DNA from: Macrotrachela quadricornifera
Lineage: Eukaryota; Rotifera; Eurotatoria; Philodinida; Philodinidae
DNA: 64,000 nucleotides
Assembly (NCBI GenBank): GCA_022393335.1
Contig: JAJEKB010020675.1
Span: 193,194-257,193 of the forward strand
Direction: 5' to 3'
Part shown: in pieces, positions 34,418 through 47,370 of the stretch
Position numbering within the stretch: position 1 is the stretch's first letter
How the letters are laid out: each line of letters opens with the position of its first letter
Position numbers and translations under genes: made by a program
The notes under the pieces: generated by a model
What the model was told of the DNA's origin: nothing
The model's database searches: none
Seen by the model: only the letters and a program-made list of their open reading frames with translations

Positions 34418-36316
34418 CTTTCCTCTAAATTTGAAATCGATCTGTCGAACTTTCACTGATTTATGAAGTACACAATGGGATAGATCGATTTTGTCATATA
34501 TCGATATTTATAGTAAAATAGTTCTAGTTCTACAACCACTCATTGAATTTCAATGAAAGTTTTATCATAGATAGCTGAATGGCAGAGCTACAGAATGAAA
34601 CCAATCCCCACTCTTAAGGTCTTTCTGTTTCTGAGTTATGAAGTCCACAGTGGAAATATATCGCATACATTATAATTGTCTTATACTTCAGACAGTCGAG
34701 CTGCGGATCGTGTCACTGATCAGTATTTATCGAGAACCATGTGTACACTAATTTTCAGATCTACAGGTCATATTGTGACTGAGATCCAGGGGGGGGGGGG
34801 ATACTTTTGGCCAGTACTGTAAGTAGATTCTTTTGAAATGTCGTGTATCAATTTCTATTAGAAACAAGAATATTCATCATTGAATTCAAACCATTCTATA
34901 TTCGTCTAAGCAAAACATTTTTTTCAAATCTTTGCGATACTAATTGTGAGATTTGTATGAACGCTTTCTTCGTTATCATTAATAAAAGTCGGAGTCATCT
35001 ACGCCCATGAAAATGAAAGACTTGTCGTTCGACCACACGTCAATTTCTGTTTGTTTTGAATCGTCTAGCTTTTTTTTAATTTCCTTTTACCTACAAATTT
35101 CCTACAGATACGTTGTTTTGGGCAAAGCATTTTCATCTAATGGCAAATTCGTTATCAGTAAGACATACCATTATTTAAAGTACAATTTTTATTCAAAGAT
35201 TTTTGTTTAAGTTACGCTCTGTTATAAAATTGAGATTTTATAAATGGGAATATTTTTAGTTGATTGATTTATTAGCTGTAAGTTACTAGACAAATTTTAG
35301 TGAAAACATCGTAAACCCGGCATTTTCGTCATCGCAGAATAATTCAAAACTCGAATTTAAAAAGATATTCTATGCTGTCTATTTCTAATTTTTTGCACCT
35401 CTTGTCTGAATCAAAGCAGGTGACGATACGATATTACAAGATACTAGTCGCTGCTATTTTTAAGGCATTTCCATAAAATTACTCAACAGTATAAATAGGC
35501 CCTATGACGATAAGAAGTATCGATATACTAGCACAGTTCTTGCTCAAGAATTTCTCCCTCTTGCCATATGTTTCTACAAGATATAGTATAGAAAACGGAA
35601 GTAGAACTAAATTATTTGCATTCTAATCTTAAGTAATAGAAAGATTAAAGCAGTTTCTCAGAAGAATATAACAATATGATCACTCTCTTTACAAAACAAA
35701 ATGGCTTAACTTTGTACTTGACATGGTATGTCCACAAGTTTATAAAAAAAAACGTACTCTTTTATATTCGCAAACATTTTCTACACGCCTTTTCTGTACA
35801 TATAATTTCATCTCCTAAGAAAGAGCAATTCATTAAAAAAATATTTTTTTTTATCTCAAACGAACTGAATGTGAAAGAATGATAGAACTTTCTATATGTT
35901 CTCTGGATTGCAATAGAGCTATTAACTCAATATGATAGCAAGATCAATAAAGTTGTACAGAAATCAACGTGTTTGATGGACAAAAGAATACATTTTAGTC
36001 ACAAGAGAACTAAAACGGGTCTCATGGAGTCTTGTATGACTCGTAGATAAATTTAGAGAATCTGTGATAGTGATACACACTGTCAAAGTCATACAGTATT
36101 TGCAACAGATATTGAAATGACAATGCGAAAAAAAATAATTACTGAAGGCATATAATCATGGCCATAATCTCGACTCTATACATGGAATCTATTTAAACAT
36201 GAATGAAAGCTCTTTAAACTATCCTACAGTTGATTTCAGCTAATCGACAGTGTTCTCTGAAAATGGTAACATAGCTTCAATTTCGATTTGAATATAAAAC
36301 TTTTTAGTTAGACAAA
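34418..36316. other. Intergenic region
   Basis: No gene supported. A poly-G tract lies at about 34790-34800. Short frames here lack motifs. Confidence 0.45.
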
Positions 36317-37126
36317 CTAGAATATGTAAAAAACGAAACTGTTTTGTCCAGTTACTCTCTTACCAGAAATGGACTTGTTTGAATCAGCGGTTATAGCTAT
36401 TGGCTGTAAAAGAGGAAATTTTGGACGAATTTCTTTGAGTTGAATCATATGAAGACCATGTCCTTGATCTAAAGAGGCGATAACTCTGAATTGAGTAGCA
36501 GCGAGAAGTAAAACTTCTTTTTCTTTTGGAAAATAAGAATGTTGACTGATATCTTTGCCTGAATCGCATTCGATGGTAAACATTGTTCTTGTACCTGTTT
36601 TGCCTAAAAAAAGTTCCGATTGTAAAACGTCAATTTCAATAGTGCAGGAGGAAAAGCCCCACCAGACAATGGTCTTATCCTTTGGATAATCTTTGTGTAA
36701 ATCTGATTTGACTCCACGAAAAACAAACTGATGAATGGATGGAAGACGAGCAAGGGCAGTGAGTAGAAGTTTGAGATAGAGAAACCATGGTTCGAGCTTG
36801 TTCCTGTCTTCGAATCGGAGAGTTGTGTTGAGAGCGAAATAAAGACATTTATCACGTGGTTGCCATTCCATCGAGTACAGCATGATAGAAGCTGACTCGT
36901 CAATTGTCAATCCGTCGGCTGGTGGGTTCTTGCATCGTTCTTTAGCAGCATAGGCAAAGCTCTGAACAGCAGGTAAAAGAGACACAAGTGGCTCGACAGC
37001 TGCCATGAGTGAAACAATCGGCGAGTTCTCATAGCCAAATATCGGCATTAACATCTGAAGTGGCTCTTGAGCAACGTCCGAGATACGTTTGAATTGGTGT
37101 GTGGGTTCCTGTGCATCTGTAGCCAT
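36317..37126 (-). CDS. Mono-ADP-ribosyltransferase, R-S-E clade
   Basis: The frame begins at the Met in MATDAQEPTHQFKRISD (37126). The extra upstream residues contain a likely intron acceptor (TTTTCAG near 37175), so a 5' exon or untranslated exon is possible. The ART fold signature is clear: first-strand Arg in FVFRGVKSDL, the S-x-S-type element WWGFSSCT, then TGTRTMFTIECDSGKDIS, and the ExE acidic pair in FPKEKEVLLLAA. This is the R-S-E arrangement of arginine-specific ARTs. They transfer ADP-ribose from NAD+ to protein side chains. No signal peptide is visible in this model. A GTAAGAG donor at 36363 suggests splicing to a further 3' exon instead of the stop at 36317. The family is expanded in bdelloid rotifers. 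Target unknown. Confidence 0.88.
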   Translation of the reverse strand: MATDAQEPTHQFKRISDVAQEPLQMLMPIFGYENSPIVSLMAAVEPLVSLLPAVQSFAYAAKERCKNPPADGLTIDESASIMLYSMEWQPRDKCLYFALNTTLRFEDRNKLEPWFLYLKLLLTALARLPSIHQFVFRGVKSDLHKDYPKDKTIVWWGFSSCTIEIDVLQSELFLGKTGTRTMFTIECDSGKDISQHSYFPKEKEVLLLAATQFRVIASLDQGHGLHMIQLKEIRPKFPLLQPIAITADSNKSISGKRVTGQNSFVFYIF

Positions 37127-37794
37127 GTCGATTAGTGAGAAATCTTCAAAAATTATTATAAAATCTAATACCTGAAAAACAAAACAAAGATATTTGTAAA
37201 TATTATTGTTTTCGGTATTGAAGTAAATTCTTTGATCCATTTTGTCACGTTCATAATGATGAAATCTTAACAGCCTGAAATAGTTCAGAATTTCCGTGTC
37301 TTAATACATAGATATAAAGATATGGAAGGAAAATTTCTCAGAAGTCAAAAAAGAATAAATGCTTCTCATAGATAGGTAGCTCCACTATTTTATTTTTAAA
37401 GTAAAACCTTTCAAGAAAAGTACTCCAGCTAGTGACTCATAGCTTTTGAGTATCGAGTTAGTTATTATGAATAAATGTTTAACTGAACCTATGTTTCTAT
37501 CCGTTCATGAAACGAATCTTTTCAACTTAGTTTCATAGAGAAAAACAGCCATGGGCTGATTTGTGGTCTTATACGCCCCCGTCCTTTCATTTTAATATGT
37601 ATTAGAAAATATGTTGTGCTCGATTTTCCCCAAATATCATAGTGTTTATACCGTATCAGAAAAGTGTAGCTTGGACAAGTGTGTGCATATGATTTCCACT
37701 AGATATCTTTGTTCGATTTTGTTGAAATAGACGCTGACACGCTGTAATCAAATCATGCAGGAAGAGCGTCATTCATTTTGACTCTCCTATTGTA
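37127..37794. other. Intergenic region upstream of the ADP-ribosyltransferase
   Basis: It includes a possible 5' exon (Met codon at 37240). Nothing else was recognised. Confidence 0.4.
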
Positions 37795-39086
37795 CAGGGG
37801 CGGCGGAATCTTTCCAAATCAGGTAAGGCTCAGTATAAGGTAGTTGATTACTCTACAAAACTCTTACATATTACCTTGAAATAGACTAGAATAAGTTTAG
37901 GTAATACGTCGTTTTTGATTATTTAATTACTTTTGTATCGTGAAAAATACTGTACTGGTTCGCTCTATTCTTGATGACAAGAACTTGTGAATTTTTACTC
38001 AGTATAAAAATTTCATAGCAAAAAAAATCATTTATTTCAAATTAAACTATTAATCAAAAAAAGCTTGTCTTCTATCATTCGAAGCTATAAACGTTCACAT
38101 TATTTAATGTGGACCGATTTCATCAAGCTTTTTTTTTATACATATGTGATAATAAATAATGATCAAGTCATGATTGTGTCATAGAATTTGAAAGCGTGTT
38201 CTTCGATCGATTTAATGCTCTAAATGCGAGTTTAACAGTTGCTGTAGTGACAGGAGGGGTTAAGTAAAGTTTAATCAATTTATCAAATTCTATGAGCGTT
38301 TATTTACCAACATCGTATGAATTTAAAATTTTGCAAATGGTCGAAATCTTTGTAATTTGTTTTATTCTCATCTGATTCGTGTTAACCCATGTGAAAAAAA
38401 CCAAAAAAAAAACAGGATTTTAACCAGATTTCTTATCTTTTGATTGATTATTTTTGATTTTTAGCAGTTTTAATCGAATATAACTGATTGTTCTTATCTT
38501 AATCGATTTTAATTGATTATTTAATTTTTAATCGTTTTTAATCACAATAATCAAAGAATGCGTAAGCACAGATCGTTATTATCTTGTGAACTCAGGCATG
38601 TAAGTTTGAGGGTGGTTTAGTGTTGCACCTACTATTTGTCGACAGGAAGAGTCCGAAAAAACAATAAAAAACTATGATTTATGGATTAAAACTCGACGAA
38701 AACCCATTTTTTTCGTCAACACGATTATAATTGATCAAAAATCACGAAATCTGATTAAAATTGCTTTATTTTAATCGATTTTTAATCACCAAACAATCGA
38801 TTAAGATTTGATTTTTTTCTGTGTTTCTTTTTACATGGGTTAGGATAATGACGATATTACAAATGTTTGCCATTTTCGTCGCATTTCTTGTTTTTTTATC
38901 ACAATATAGAAAAAAAAATCACCCAAAAAAGTTCTACTGCCAGCACTAAAATAAAGTTTGCTTGATCGAACAGATTCAAATTCGACAGGAAATAAATTTC
39001 AGAGCCTGAATTCAAGTAAGGGTGAGCCTAATAGTGTCCAATTCAAGTGAGGCTTAACCCTTATGAGCCTACAGGCTCCACTGCCT
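37795..39086. mobile_element. Second copy of the CAGGGGCGGCGGA hAT-like family
   Basis: The left end CAGGGGCGGCGGAATC at 37795 matches the TIR at 27846. The right side (39000-39086) carries the same GAGCCT...AGGCTCC words as the end of the 27846 element, but its terminal bases are degraded (CTCCACTGCC). No 8-bp duplication could be matched. The inverted-repeat element starting at about 39087 may have removed the right end. No coding capacity. Confidence 0.6.
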
Positions 39087-39500
39087 ATACTTACCATATT
39101 TCCAATATATCTGTTTCCAAAAGATCCCTGTGGAAGACTACAGGGACGAAAAATCGTATTTTTGATTTTTGATCTAAAACCCCGGCCATACAAAAATCTT
39201 AACTTAACTAGCTTGTGTAAAAAAATTTAAAAGTTTTGAACAAAGTCTCATCGAGATATAGAACTTTCAAATTTTAAATCCTTCTCTATCGATACTGTAT
39301 ATAAGATACATTTTTTGAAAGCTTCGTATCACAGCCAGACTTTGTTCAAAACTTCTAAATTTTTTTACACAAGCTAGTCTAGTTGAGATCTTTGTATGCC
39401 CAGAGGTTTAGATCAAAATTCAGAGATATAATTTTTTCGTCCTTTGGGTCCCCCACAGGGATCTTTTGGAAATAGACATATTGGAAATCTGGTAAGTTCG
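39087..39500. mobile_element. Foldback MITE, about 410 bp
   Basis: The left arm from about 39087 (ACTTACCATATTTCCAAT, then CTGTTTCCAAAAGATCCCTG, and the block ending AACAAAGTCTC near 39250) is mirrored by 39342-39500 (GACTTTGTTCAAAACTTC, CAGGGATCTTTTGGAAA, ATTGGAAATCTGGTAAGT). Arms are about 160 bp with roughly 85 percent identity by eye. No open frame; target duplication unresolved. Confidence 0.75.
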
Positions 39501-42195
39501 CCATATCTCAATAGAAACTAGAACTCTTTTAGGGTTTTGACTAGGACACTATGGATTATCTGTGGACATAAATTCATTGAAATCGGAGAGGCGCACCTGG
39601 TGATGTTTCCTCGTTAGAAAAACAAGTGCTTTGCACATTACTAAAATATACGCTGTAAAAACTTCCTAATGCAGCTGTGACGGAAAAGGCTGATCTTCTA
39701 TTATTTTTCGATTTTCTCTGGTACGTTTCATACTATATTTCTGCTCTTGATTTTGTTAGCTTTGCCATTTAATTCTTTACCAACTTTGGAGAAAATAATA
39801 CGGTATAGCTTTAGGTAATATAATGAAAACTGAAAACAACGCTCCACGAAATAACATACAAAAATGAATGTGAAAACGGTGACTGACCGATAAGACTTTT
39901 TTTAGACTTGGCTAGTGTAATTCCTAATAGGAAAAAATAAAATGTTGACTACAAACGGTTCGAGATATTTATACTATAAATATGTCAGAGTCCTTGTGTC
40001 GCCAACACACAGTAATGACAAACGCAAACATTGAGTAAAACAAAATGAATAGCAACCTGACAAATGGTAAGAATTCCAAAGCTAATTTTTCTTATATTAT
40101 TTCAAAAAACTCTGTAATATTTTTCAGATCAATTGTTGAGAATAGAACGCCCAACCTCGTAGATAAAGAATCAACGTATTCCGATGAAAAGAACAGATGT
40201 AAATCACAAAATACTAAGGAATCGGCCATTTTTGTGGTGGATATGGATATTCCGAAGTGCTTTTCTTTAAAGCATCCATTTCAGTAATGTTTAAAGGTGT
40301 GTTGCTTATTTCAAGTCGATCCATGATAGAGCTTTTTTGATTATAGAGTGAGAAAGCGCGTTCGAACTAGATCTCTAACAGTTATTTTTAATTTTTTAAG
40401 AAGATGTTTTCTCCGATGAAAAATGGAGCGCCATTTGTACAGGGACTTTTGCATCACCCGTTACTATCAATGTATAATACTCGAACAACTCATATTAATC
40501 AAACAATGAAATTGACCTTTATCAGTTTTGTAGATTTTGATACTAATATGAAATACTTCATTTATTTTATAAAAAATGCTTTCTTACGAATAATACAACA
40601 GCGGAATAATATAAAAAAACGTGTATAAAAACTTACTTGTTATTGATAAATGTCTTTTCGCTTATTCGTTTTTTTGTTTATTTATGGTCACGCTTCGTCA
40701 ATCAAACAATTTTTTTCTAACAATTGTATATAAAAAAAAAACATGCATGTACATCTACGATACAAGATAACACACGCACATTTTGAGTCACTTTCTTTCT
40801 ATCGACAGCGAGACACACTAATGCACGCATCAGCAGACGATACACTACGTTGATTCACCTGTAAATAATTTTTTGTTCGTTCTACTGTCATTAGAAACAA
40901 AAAAGTGTGAAGAGAAGTAATTGGTCTTTATCATGTATCGAATATATATTACACAAATCGAATTTGGACTTCTGGCTCATTCTTGCTATATTAGTCGTAT
41001 ACTTCTCAAAATCATTGATCTCATAAAAGATTAGATATATGAGCATTTACTTGTCTTAATGTATTATAGGAGTAGAATTTCAAAGGAGTATCGTCTTGTA
41101 TATGAAAACATTTGATGAAAGTCTGTTCGGCGAAGTTTAGTGTGAAATTTAGTAAAATCTAACTCGAGTTCGATCGGATTTTTATGGGATATAGCCAATT
41201 TCAATCGAATTTATTGACTGAATTGAATTAGTTGAGATGAAATAAGTAAATATTTTAAGATCAAAAATAATACATAAAGAAATTAATACTCTATATTATA
41301 TTATTTTAGATTATGAAAGAAATAATTCTCGATAAAAAAAAGAAATTTCTTGAATATGAGTTAACTTTATCCATGAAAATTATTGAAGATATTTTAATAG
41401 AAATAATAAAAATGATGAAAAAAAAATTGAATCAAGCATTCATTATACGAATCTTATGAAAATTTACAGTAAAAAAAATAAGAATTTTAATTTATTTTAA
41501 TGTCAAAAATATTTATTCTAACATGATACGATAAACTTTAGTATTTGAATTTATTTCTAGTTTGGAAAAAAACCAAACTTTTTAAAAGGTAGTTTTTATA
41601 TTAATTGGAACTGAAATTTTTTCAGAGGTTTCAATAAATATCGATATTGTTGAATCAAACTTATTAATTTAAGATACAAAAACTGTACGTCTTTTTTTCT
41701 CTTTCATCAGGGTCTCGTTGATTTCTTTGTCATCATAGTGGATGTCCCATACTAACGGAGAATAGATTATCAATGATATTTTTCATGCTTTTTGTTGACA
41801 GAGAGTGTTGCAATTTTTCTTACATATCTATTTAATCAAGATCTTTTGCCACCGAAAATTTCGGCAGTCTAACTGTAACTAATGGTGAAATATATGTACC
41901 AGATTGAAATGTATCAATTTCCTTCTACGTTTTTTGCATTATTTTCACTATGTAGACAATTGTGAGAGTGTTGTAATGCAAAATTGTATTTCGATTTTAT
42001 CGATAGATTTCACCTTCAGTTTTAGTTAGAGAGTTAACAACCTATCAACAGTTAGAGTATGACACCCTTTATATGTGTAGGGATGATTGATACCATTAAT
42101 AGTAATGTCTATGAAGATGCATGATACATCATTTTTCACATCTTTATATAGTATGAAAAGGAAGTAGCATATTTTTCTTATAAGTAAACGTAAAT
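39501..42195. other. Intergenic region
   Basis: No gene with family resemblance. A short plus-strand frame at 40045-40287 contains a textbook intron (GTAAGA donor at about 40066, TTTTTCAG acceptor at about 40127), but the spliced product would be only about 18 residues, so no gene is called. Confidence 0.4.
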
Positions 42196-44255
42196 ATGTC
42201 ATCGTTTTTTCAACATATAGTAAGTGCACGGTAATTTCTTAAGATTGTAAGTTTAAAATATGATTTTATAAAATAGTTGATCCTGTTCGTTATAATAATC
42301 AGTTGTTGTACCATCAATATTCAATCAACAACAATCGAATCAAAACATCAAAAAGATATAAAAAATATCGATGTTATTCAACTTAATGTTGGTGGTGAAA
42401 TAATGATGACAACTCGTGAAACACTTACTCGCATTCAAAAATCAATTCTTTCAATAATGTTTAATGGAAGATGGGAACATAAATTACAGGTTGATAAAAA
42501 AGGAACTATCTTTTTAGATTTTAATCCAATTCTTTTTCGTCATTTACTTGATCAATTACAAATATTAGATACAAATAAGCTAATTCACTTTTATCCACCT
42601 TTGGAACCATCACTTGTTCAACCATTTAAAAAGATGCTTATAAAATTAGGTCTTAATCAATTATTATCATTAGAAAAGAATATTATTAGTATTAATGTTG
42701 GTGGACAGATTATTACACATCGACATACAACATACACTAATGTGTATAATTCTACTTTTAACATTAGTCTTTTATCATCTTCTAAAAATACAAAAATTAA
42801 TAATAGTACAAATATATTTCTTGATTATGATCCAAAACTATTTCGAAATCTTATCAATCAGTTACGAGAAAAAGATTCATTGAAAAATATAAGCAAGTTT
42901 AATGCATCATCATATGATGAAAAGAATTCTTTCAAACCGATAACCAATGATTTAAATAGGCATCGTAAGTAAAATACATGTCATGTTAGAATAGTGTATT
43001 ATTATGCTTTTAGTTTAATTTCATTTTAACATAATTTGTAAGGTGTCAAAAATGCGAATTTGGAGTAAAATTTTGTTTTACCGTTATTTACATCATTTGA
43101 TAGAGGAAGAGTTGCTGATTACGAAGATCTACTTTTTAGCCTTAGCAATTTCACAACTTTAGAAATTATTTTGTGTACGAAATATTTTTATTTTAAAAAA
43201 ATATTTTCAAATAGTTTAAATAAGATATTGGATATGAATTAAACTCTGAACAATGAATGAAAAGCATCATTTGAATTATTTAGTTTTATCAATCAAATTT
43301 AAAGAAAAGATTTTATTTTTCATTAAATATGTTTCTTTATTATCTTTTAGAACAAATACATCCTTTTACTAACAATAAAAAATGGAAACAAAATGGAATT
43401 ACTATTGCTGGAGGAAATGGAGCAGGACAACAATTAAATCAACTTCATAATCCTGCAGCTATCTATGTTGATGATGATAATCAACGGATTTATATTGCTG
43501 ACTCTAACAATCATCGTATTGTTGAATGGAAATTTGGTGCAAACAGTGGTAAAGTTGTTGCTGGTGGAAATGGAGCAGGAGATGACAGTGATCAATTTAG
43601 ATTTCCAATCGATGTGATTGTTGATAAAAAGAATGACTCGCTTATCATTTGCGATTCTTCGAACAGACGAGTGGTACGATGGCCTCATGGAAATATTACA
43701 GATGGGCAGATTATTATGTCTAATATTAGCTGTTCTAGGGTAATAATGGATAATAATGGAGATCTTTATGTTTTTGAGTTTAGAATGTATGAATTGAAAC
43801 GATGGAAAATAGGAGAGACAAATTACACAGTGGTAGCACGTATTAGATATCCTCAATATAGTCCTCATTCTATCTTTGTCGATCAAGATCAGTCAGTCTG
43901 TATATCAGATACTAATTGCCATTGTGTGCAGAAATGGATAAAAGATGCAAAAGAAGGAATTATTGTTGCTGCCCGGCAAGGTGTAGGGAAAAGTCTTAGA
44001 CACTTGTTTTATCCTGCTGGACTGATTGTCGATAATTTGGGTATTGTCTATGTGGCTGACTCATCAAATAATCGAATAGTTCGTTGGTCACAAGGATCTC
44101 GAGAAGGTAGTATTGTTGTTGGTGGCAATGGTCTAGGAAATCAACCTAATCAATTCTATAGTCCCAAAAGTTTATTATTTGATCAACAAGGTAATCTCTA
44201 TGTTGTCGATTATTACAATCAACGAGTTCAAAAATTCGAAGTTGATTTAAATTGA
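42196..44255 (+). CDS. Secreted-type protein with two BTB/T1 domains and NHL repeats
   Basis: Three exons: 42196-42219, 42277-42964 and 43351-44255. The introns have GTAAGT donors and the total is 1617 nt, exactly 538 codons plus stop. Joining exon 1 to exon 2 gives a hydrophobic N-terminus (MSSFFQHILILFVIIISCC) that looks like a signal peptide or anchor. Two KCTD-type BTB/T1 units follow. The first is IDVIQLNVGGEIMMTTRETL to about residue 120. The second is IISINVGGQIITHRHTTY to IFLDYDPKLFRNLINQL. From about residue 240 come NHL beta-propeller repeats (IYIADSNNHRIVEW, SLIICDSSNRRVVRW, VYVADSSNNRIVRW, LYVVDYYNQRVQKF) with AGGNGAG loops. BTB/T1 domains usually oligomerise in the cytosol and rotifer NHL proteins are usually extracellular, so the combination is odd. 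The start exon is the least certain part. Confidence 0.8.
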
Positions 44256-46575
44256 TGTTAACAGTGATATTACATCATTATCTGAACTCTCAATATTCAA
44301 TCCCTTTCTGTTTTATTCTCTTTACTTATTTTCATTTTTTAGTTTTTCTTAGTTTTCCTTTGCCGTATATATGTGTGTATAAACATGTAGAAATACAGTC
44401 ATATTGATTTTACTTCAGTAAAATAAAAGTTACATTCGCCATTATCGAGATAATAATTGAAATAATTTTATTTTGTACAATGGATTTTGACAGACACAAG
44501 TGTTTTTGTGAAAGAATACATAAATTGAAGAAGAAAAAAACAAATTAATTAGATAAAAGTCATTTGTTTTTAATAATAAAATATTTTTTTATCGAATTTT
44601 TTATGCTGGTTAGACGAAGGGAGTGGACAGAAAATAGCGTTGGTCGAAAACAATTTGTGGCTTATATTTGCAATACTGGAGATACAGGCTGTTTTCTAGG
44701 AACGTCTAAGAAACAGAAGGATCACTCAGATTGTTACAATGTTTAAAGCTCATATTTTGCCAAAAGATAAGAGCTCATTAGACAGGAAACTGACGCTTCG
44801 TCACATCTTTTTCTTATGATCTCCGGTAAAATGATCTGAACCAATATAATACACACAGAAAGTAAGGTGTTCGTAGTGAAGTTTGTCCAGGAGTTCATTA
44901 AGAGGGTGAAGATGTGAGTCGAGCCATTGCTATCATGATTTCATCTTTGCTAAGGAATTCCTCATACGGCTCTGGCATAATGTATACATATCTGCCCAGA
45001 TGATCAGAAGAATGATCACAAACAACATACATAAATGTATAACTTACTGTCATTCAAATAATTCACAAGGAATTACTGAATGGATAGGTACATGTGAAAC
45101 AGTAGCGAGTTATACTACCTTTATCATGATTTCATTCTCGGTAAGGCACTCTTTAGACAGCTTTAGAGACAATATCTGTTCAAATAATTTGAAAATCATA
45201 AAGAATGTTCTTCCTGTTAAAGGAAAGAAATAACGTGTATGTGGATTTAGTGTTTTGGTTTTATTTCCTCGACTGAAAGAAGGGTTATATGGAAAAAAAA
45301 GGTTTGTATGTGTGTGACTGGCTGTCAAAGTCAAAAGAACATCCGCTTAAAGAAATTTTGAAGATGTAAGCTTTCGACCAGTCAGGAATAGGATACTTTA
45401 TAGCGATATCCGGAAAACTGAAAACTATATGTCCATTATAGCAGTCAAATCTAAAATCTGCTGTACTCTTTCCTACAGTTGTCGTAAAAGTGAATTTCCC
45501 GGAAAACACTATAACGCATCAATCAGATGTAGAGAGAGAAGGGAAAAGACAAACGTATATGATAAACAGAAATGAAAAACTGATCACATAAATCGTAGCC
45601 ATTTATTAATATAATATGAAGAAAAAGTTAAATCAAAGTAAAATTGAATAAGGAATGGAGCATACATGTATAAGGCTTATTTTTGAATCTTCCTTAGTTT
45701 CGATTGGCTCATGATTTACTAGAGGTAGAATTTCATGAAGAATCGTTTAATATCAAAATTAAATCATTTTGAATGAATCTAATTGAAGTTTTATTCAAAA
45801 TACTGAGATACACTTGCGTATATCAAATGAAGGATTCATACGTAGAACGATTAGACAAGTATGTTCTCTTTAAATGAGATATTTCGAATCAAAAAAATCC
45901 TATCAAACAATTATTCATCTTATAGTCTATGTATGGTAAAAATTTCAACCTGAATAGTTGAAGTATTGTTAAATAATGATAAAAACCATATAATTTTCTT
46001 ATTATACTGAGAATGAAAAAAAACGATACCATGAAATTTTGAAAGACGAGCTAAAAAATCTGATACTTTTCAATTGTAGTGGAGGTAGTCTTTACTAATA
46101 TAAAATGACTCGAACTTTATTTCGACATGATTTTCTTAGAATTTAAACCATTTTCGGAAGATATTGCACCGATCATGGACCAACTAAAACTAAGGAATAT
46201 TCAATAATAATCATTATACATTCAATTCCTTATTCATTTTTATTCTGATCTATCTTTCAATTAATATTATATTAATAAATGATTAAAATAATGATTAAAA
46301 ACTTTAAATATAGTAGTACTACAAAACAAAATAAGGAAGAATAAAAATTTATATTTTAACAAATTTTACAATGTGTAGTATGAGAAAAATAAATAAATAT
46401 TTGTGAATGAATCATATGTATTTTGAACAATTTCATCAATAAAACTCGGCAAAAGAATTATCCATCATAGAATCTTTCTTTATCATGTTAATTACCATCA
46501 ATCAATCATAGTAATTGCACAATCACTAGAGATCTATGTCATAAGACAAACATAAATTTATTCCAATAGTAATAA
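44256..46575. other. Intergenic region with possible exon debris
   Basis: Two related minus-strand snippets share an LSK-[DE]-x-EIMI-like word (near 44925-44985 and 45110-45170). A minus frame at 45285-45509 (GKFTFTTTVGKSTADFRFDC) looks protein-like. None could be assembled into a gene or assigned to a family. Confidence 0.35.
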
Positions 46576-46710
46576 ATGCCGAACAAATTTCGTACATCAC
46601 TTTTAACATTACCGATAGAACTAATCTATCGTATACTCGATCATCATGATGAAGTTAATATTCTGTTGTCAATGCAAAATATTTGTGTAAACACATTAAT
46701 TCGATCATAA
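46576..46710 (+). pseudogene. F-box domain relic
   Basis: A 44-codon frame reads LLTLPIELIYRILDHHDEVN followed by ILLSMQNICVN, which fits the first two helices of an F-box as found in large rotifer F-box families. It stops where the domain should continue, and no matching downstream exon is evident. Probably a truncated copy. F-box proteins normally recruit substrates to SCF ubiquitin ligases. Confidence 0.6.
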
Positions 46711-47370
46711 GCACTTATTCACTATACTAGGTAAATTTCTTCTTTAGTAAAAACTTCTATTATTATCATTTTTTCAGACATCATTTATTTTTTGGAATAT
46801 AATACTTTTGGATTGATCGCAACTTTTCAGAATAAATAGGTAAGATTCTATATCTCTTTTAAAATCTACGATGTACGTATTAACAAAAAGTAATGATATT
46901 ATTATAGAAGAGAAAATTAAAATGAAAAAGATTAAATTTGATCAAAGATAATAGCAATGAAAAACTTCCATCCATAAATTTGTTTTTTAATATGAGACAA
47001 ATTTTACTTAATTCGAAAAATGCGAAATCATATTTTTCTATTTTACAGAAATTGAAACAATTGCGAATATACATTAGCTACTTTCTAGATGATACACTAT
47101 CAGATTTTTATTCTAAATGTTGAATATTTTTTTCTGGATTTATATCATTAGAGTGTCAAGGAAGCCATTCTTAAATTTCTAGCCTCCACATTAGTGTTTT
47201 ATGATGGCAAATTTTGTAATTGGTTAATGTACAGTGAATGAAATGTTTTCTTGCATCGTGCTTGTTTCTCATTGATCTTTTAATAAATATTGGATTGTGG
47301 ATTTTTATCAAACAGTAACACACGAACAGAACAAGAACAAACCGCGATAAAAGTGCCTGCATCATAGACA
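46711..47370. other. Intergenic region upstream of the beta-lactamase-like gene
   Basis: No recognised gene. It would contain the promoter of the gene at 47371. Confidence 0.4.

Noticed and set aside
34001..34459. Long frames on both strands across the N run
   Set aside because: They consist of ambiguous residues in the assembly gap and carry no information.
40045..40287. 80-residue frame as a small gene
   Set aside because: It contains a textbook intron, and splicing leaves about 18 residues. No family resemblance.
43434..43886. 150-residue minus-strand frame
   Set aside because: It is the antisense shadow of the NHL-repeat exon.
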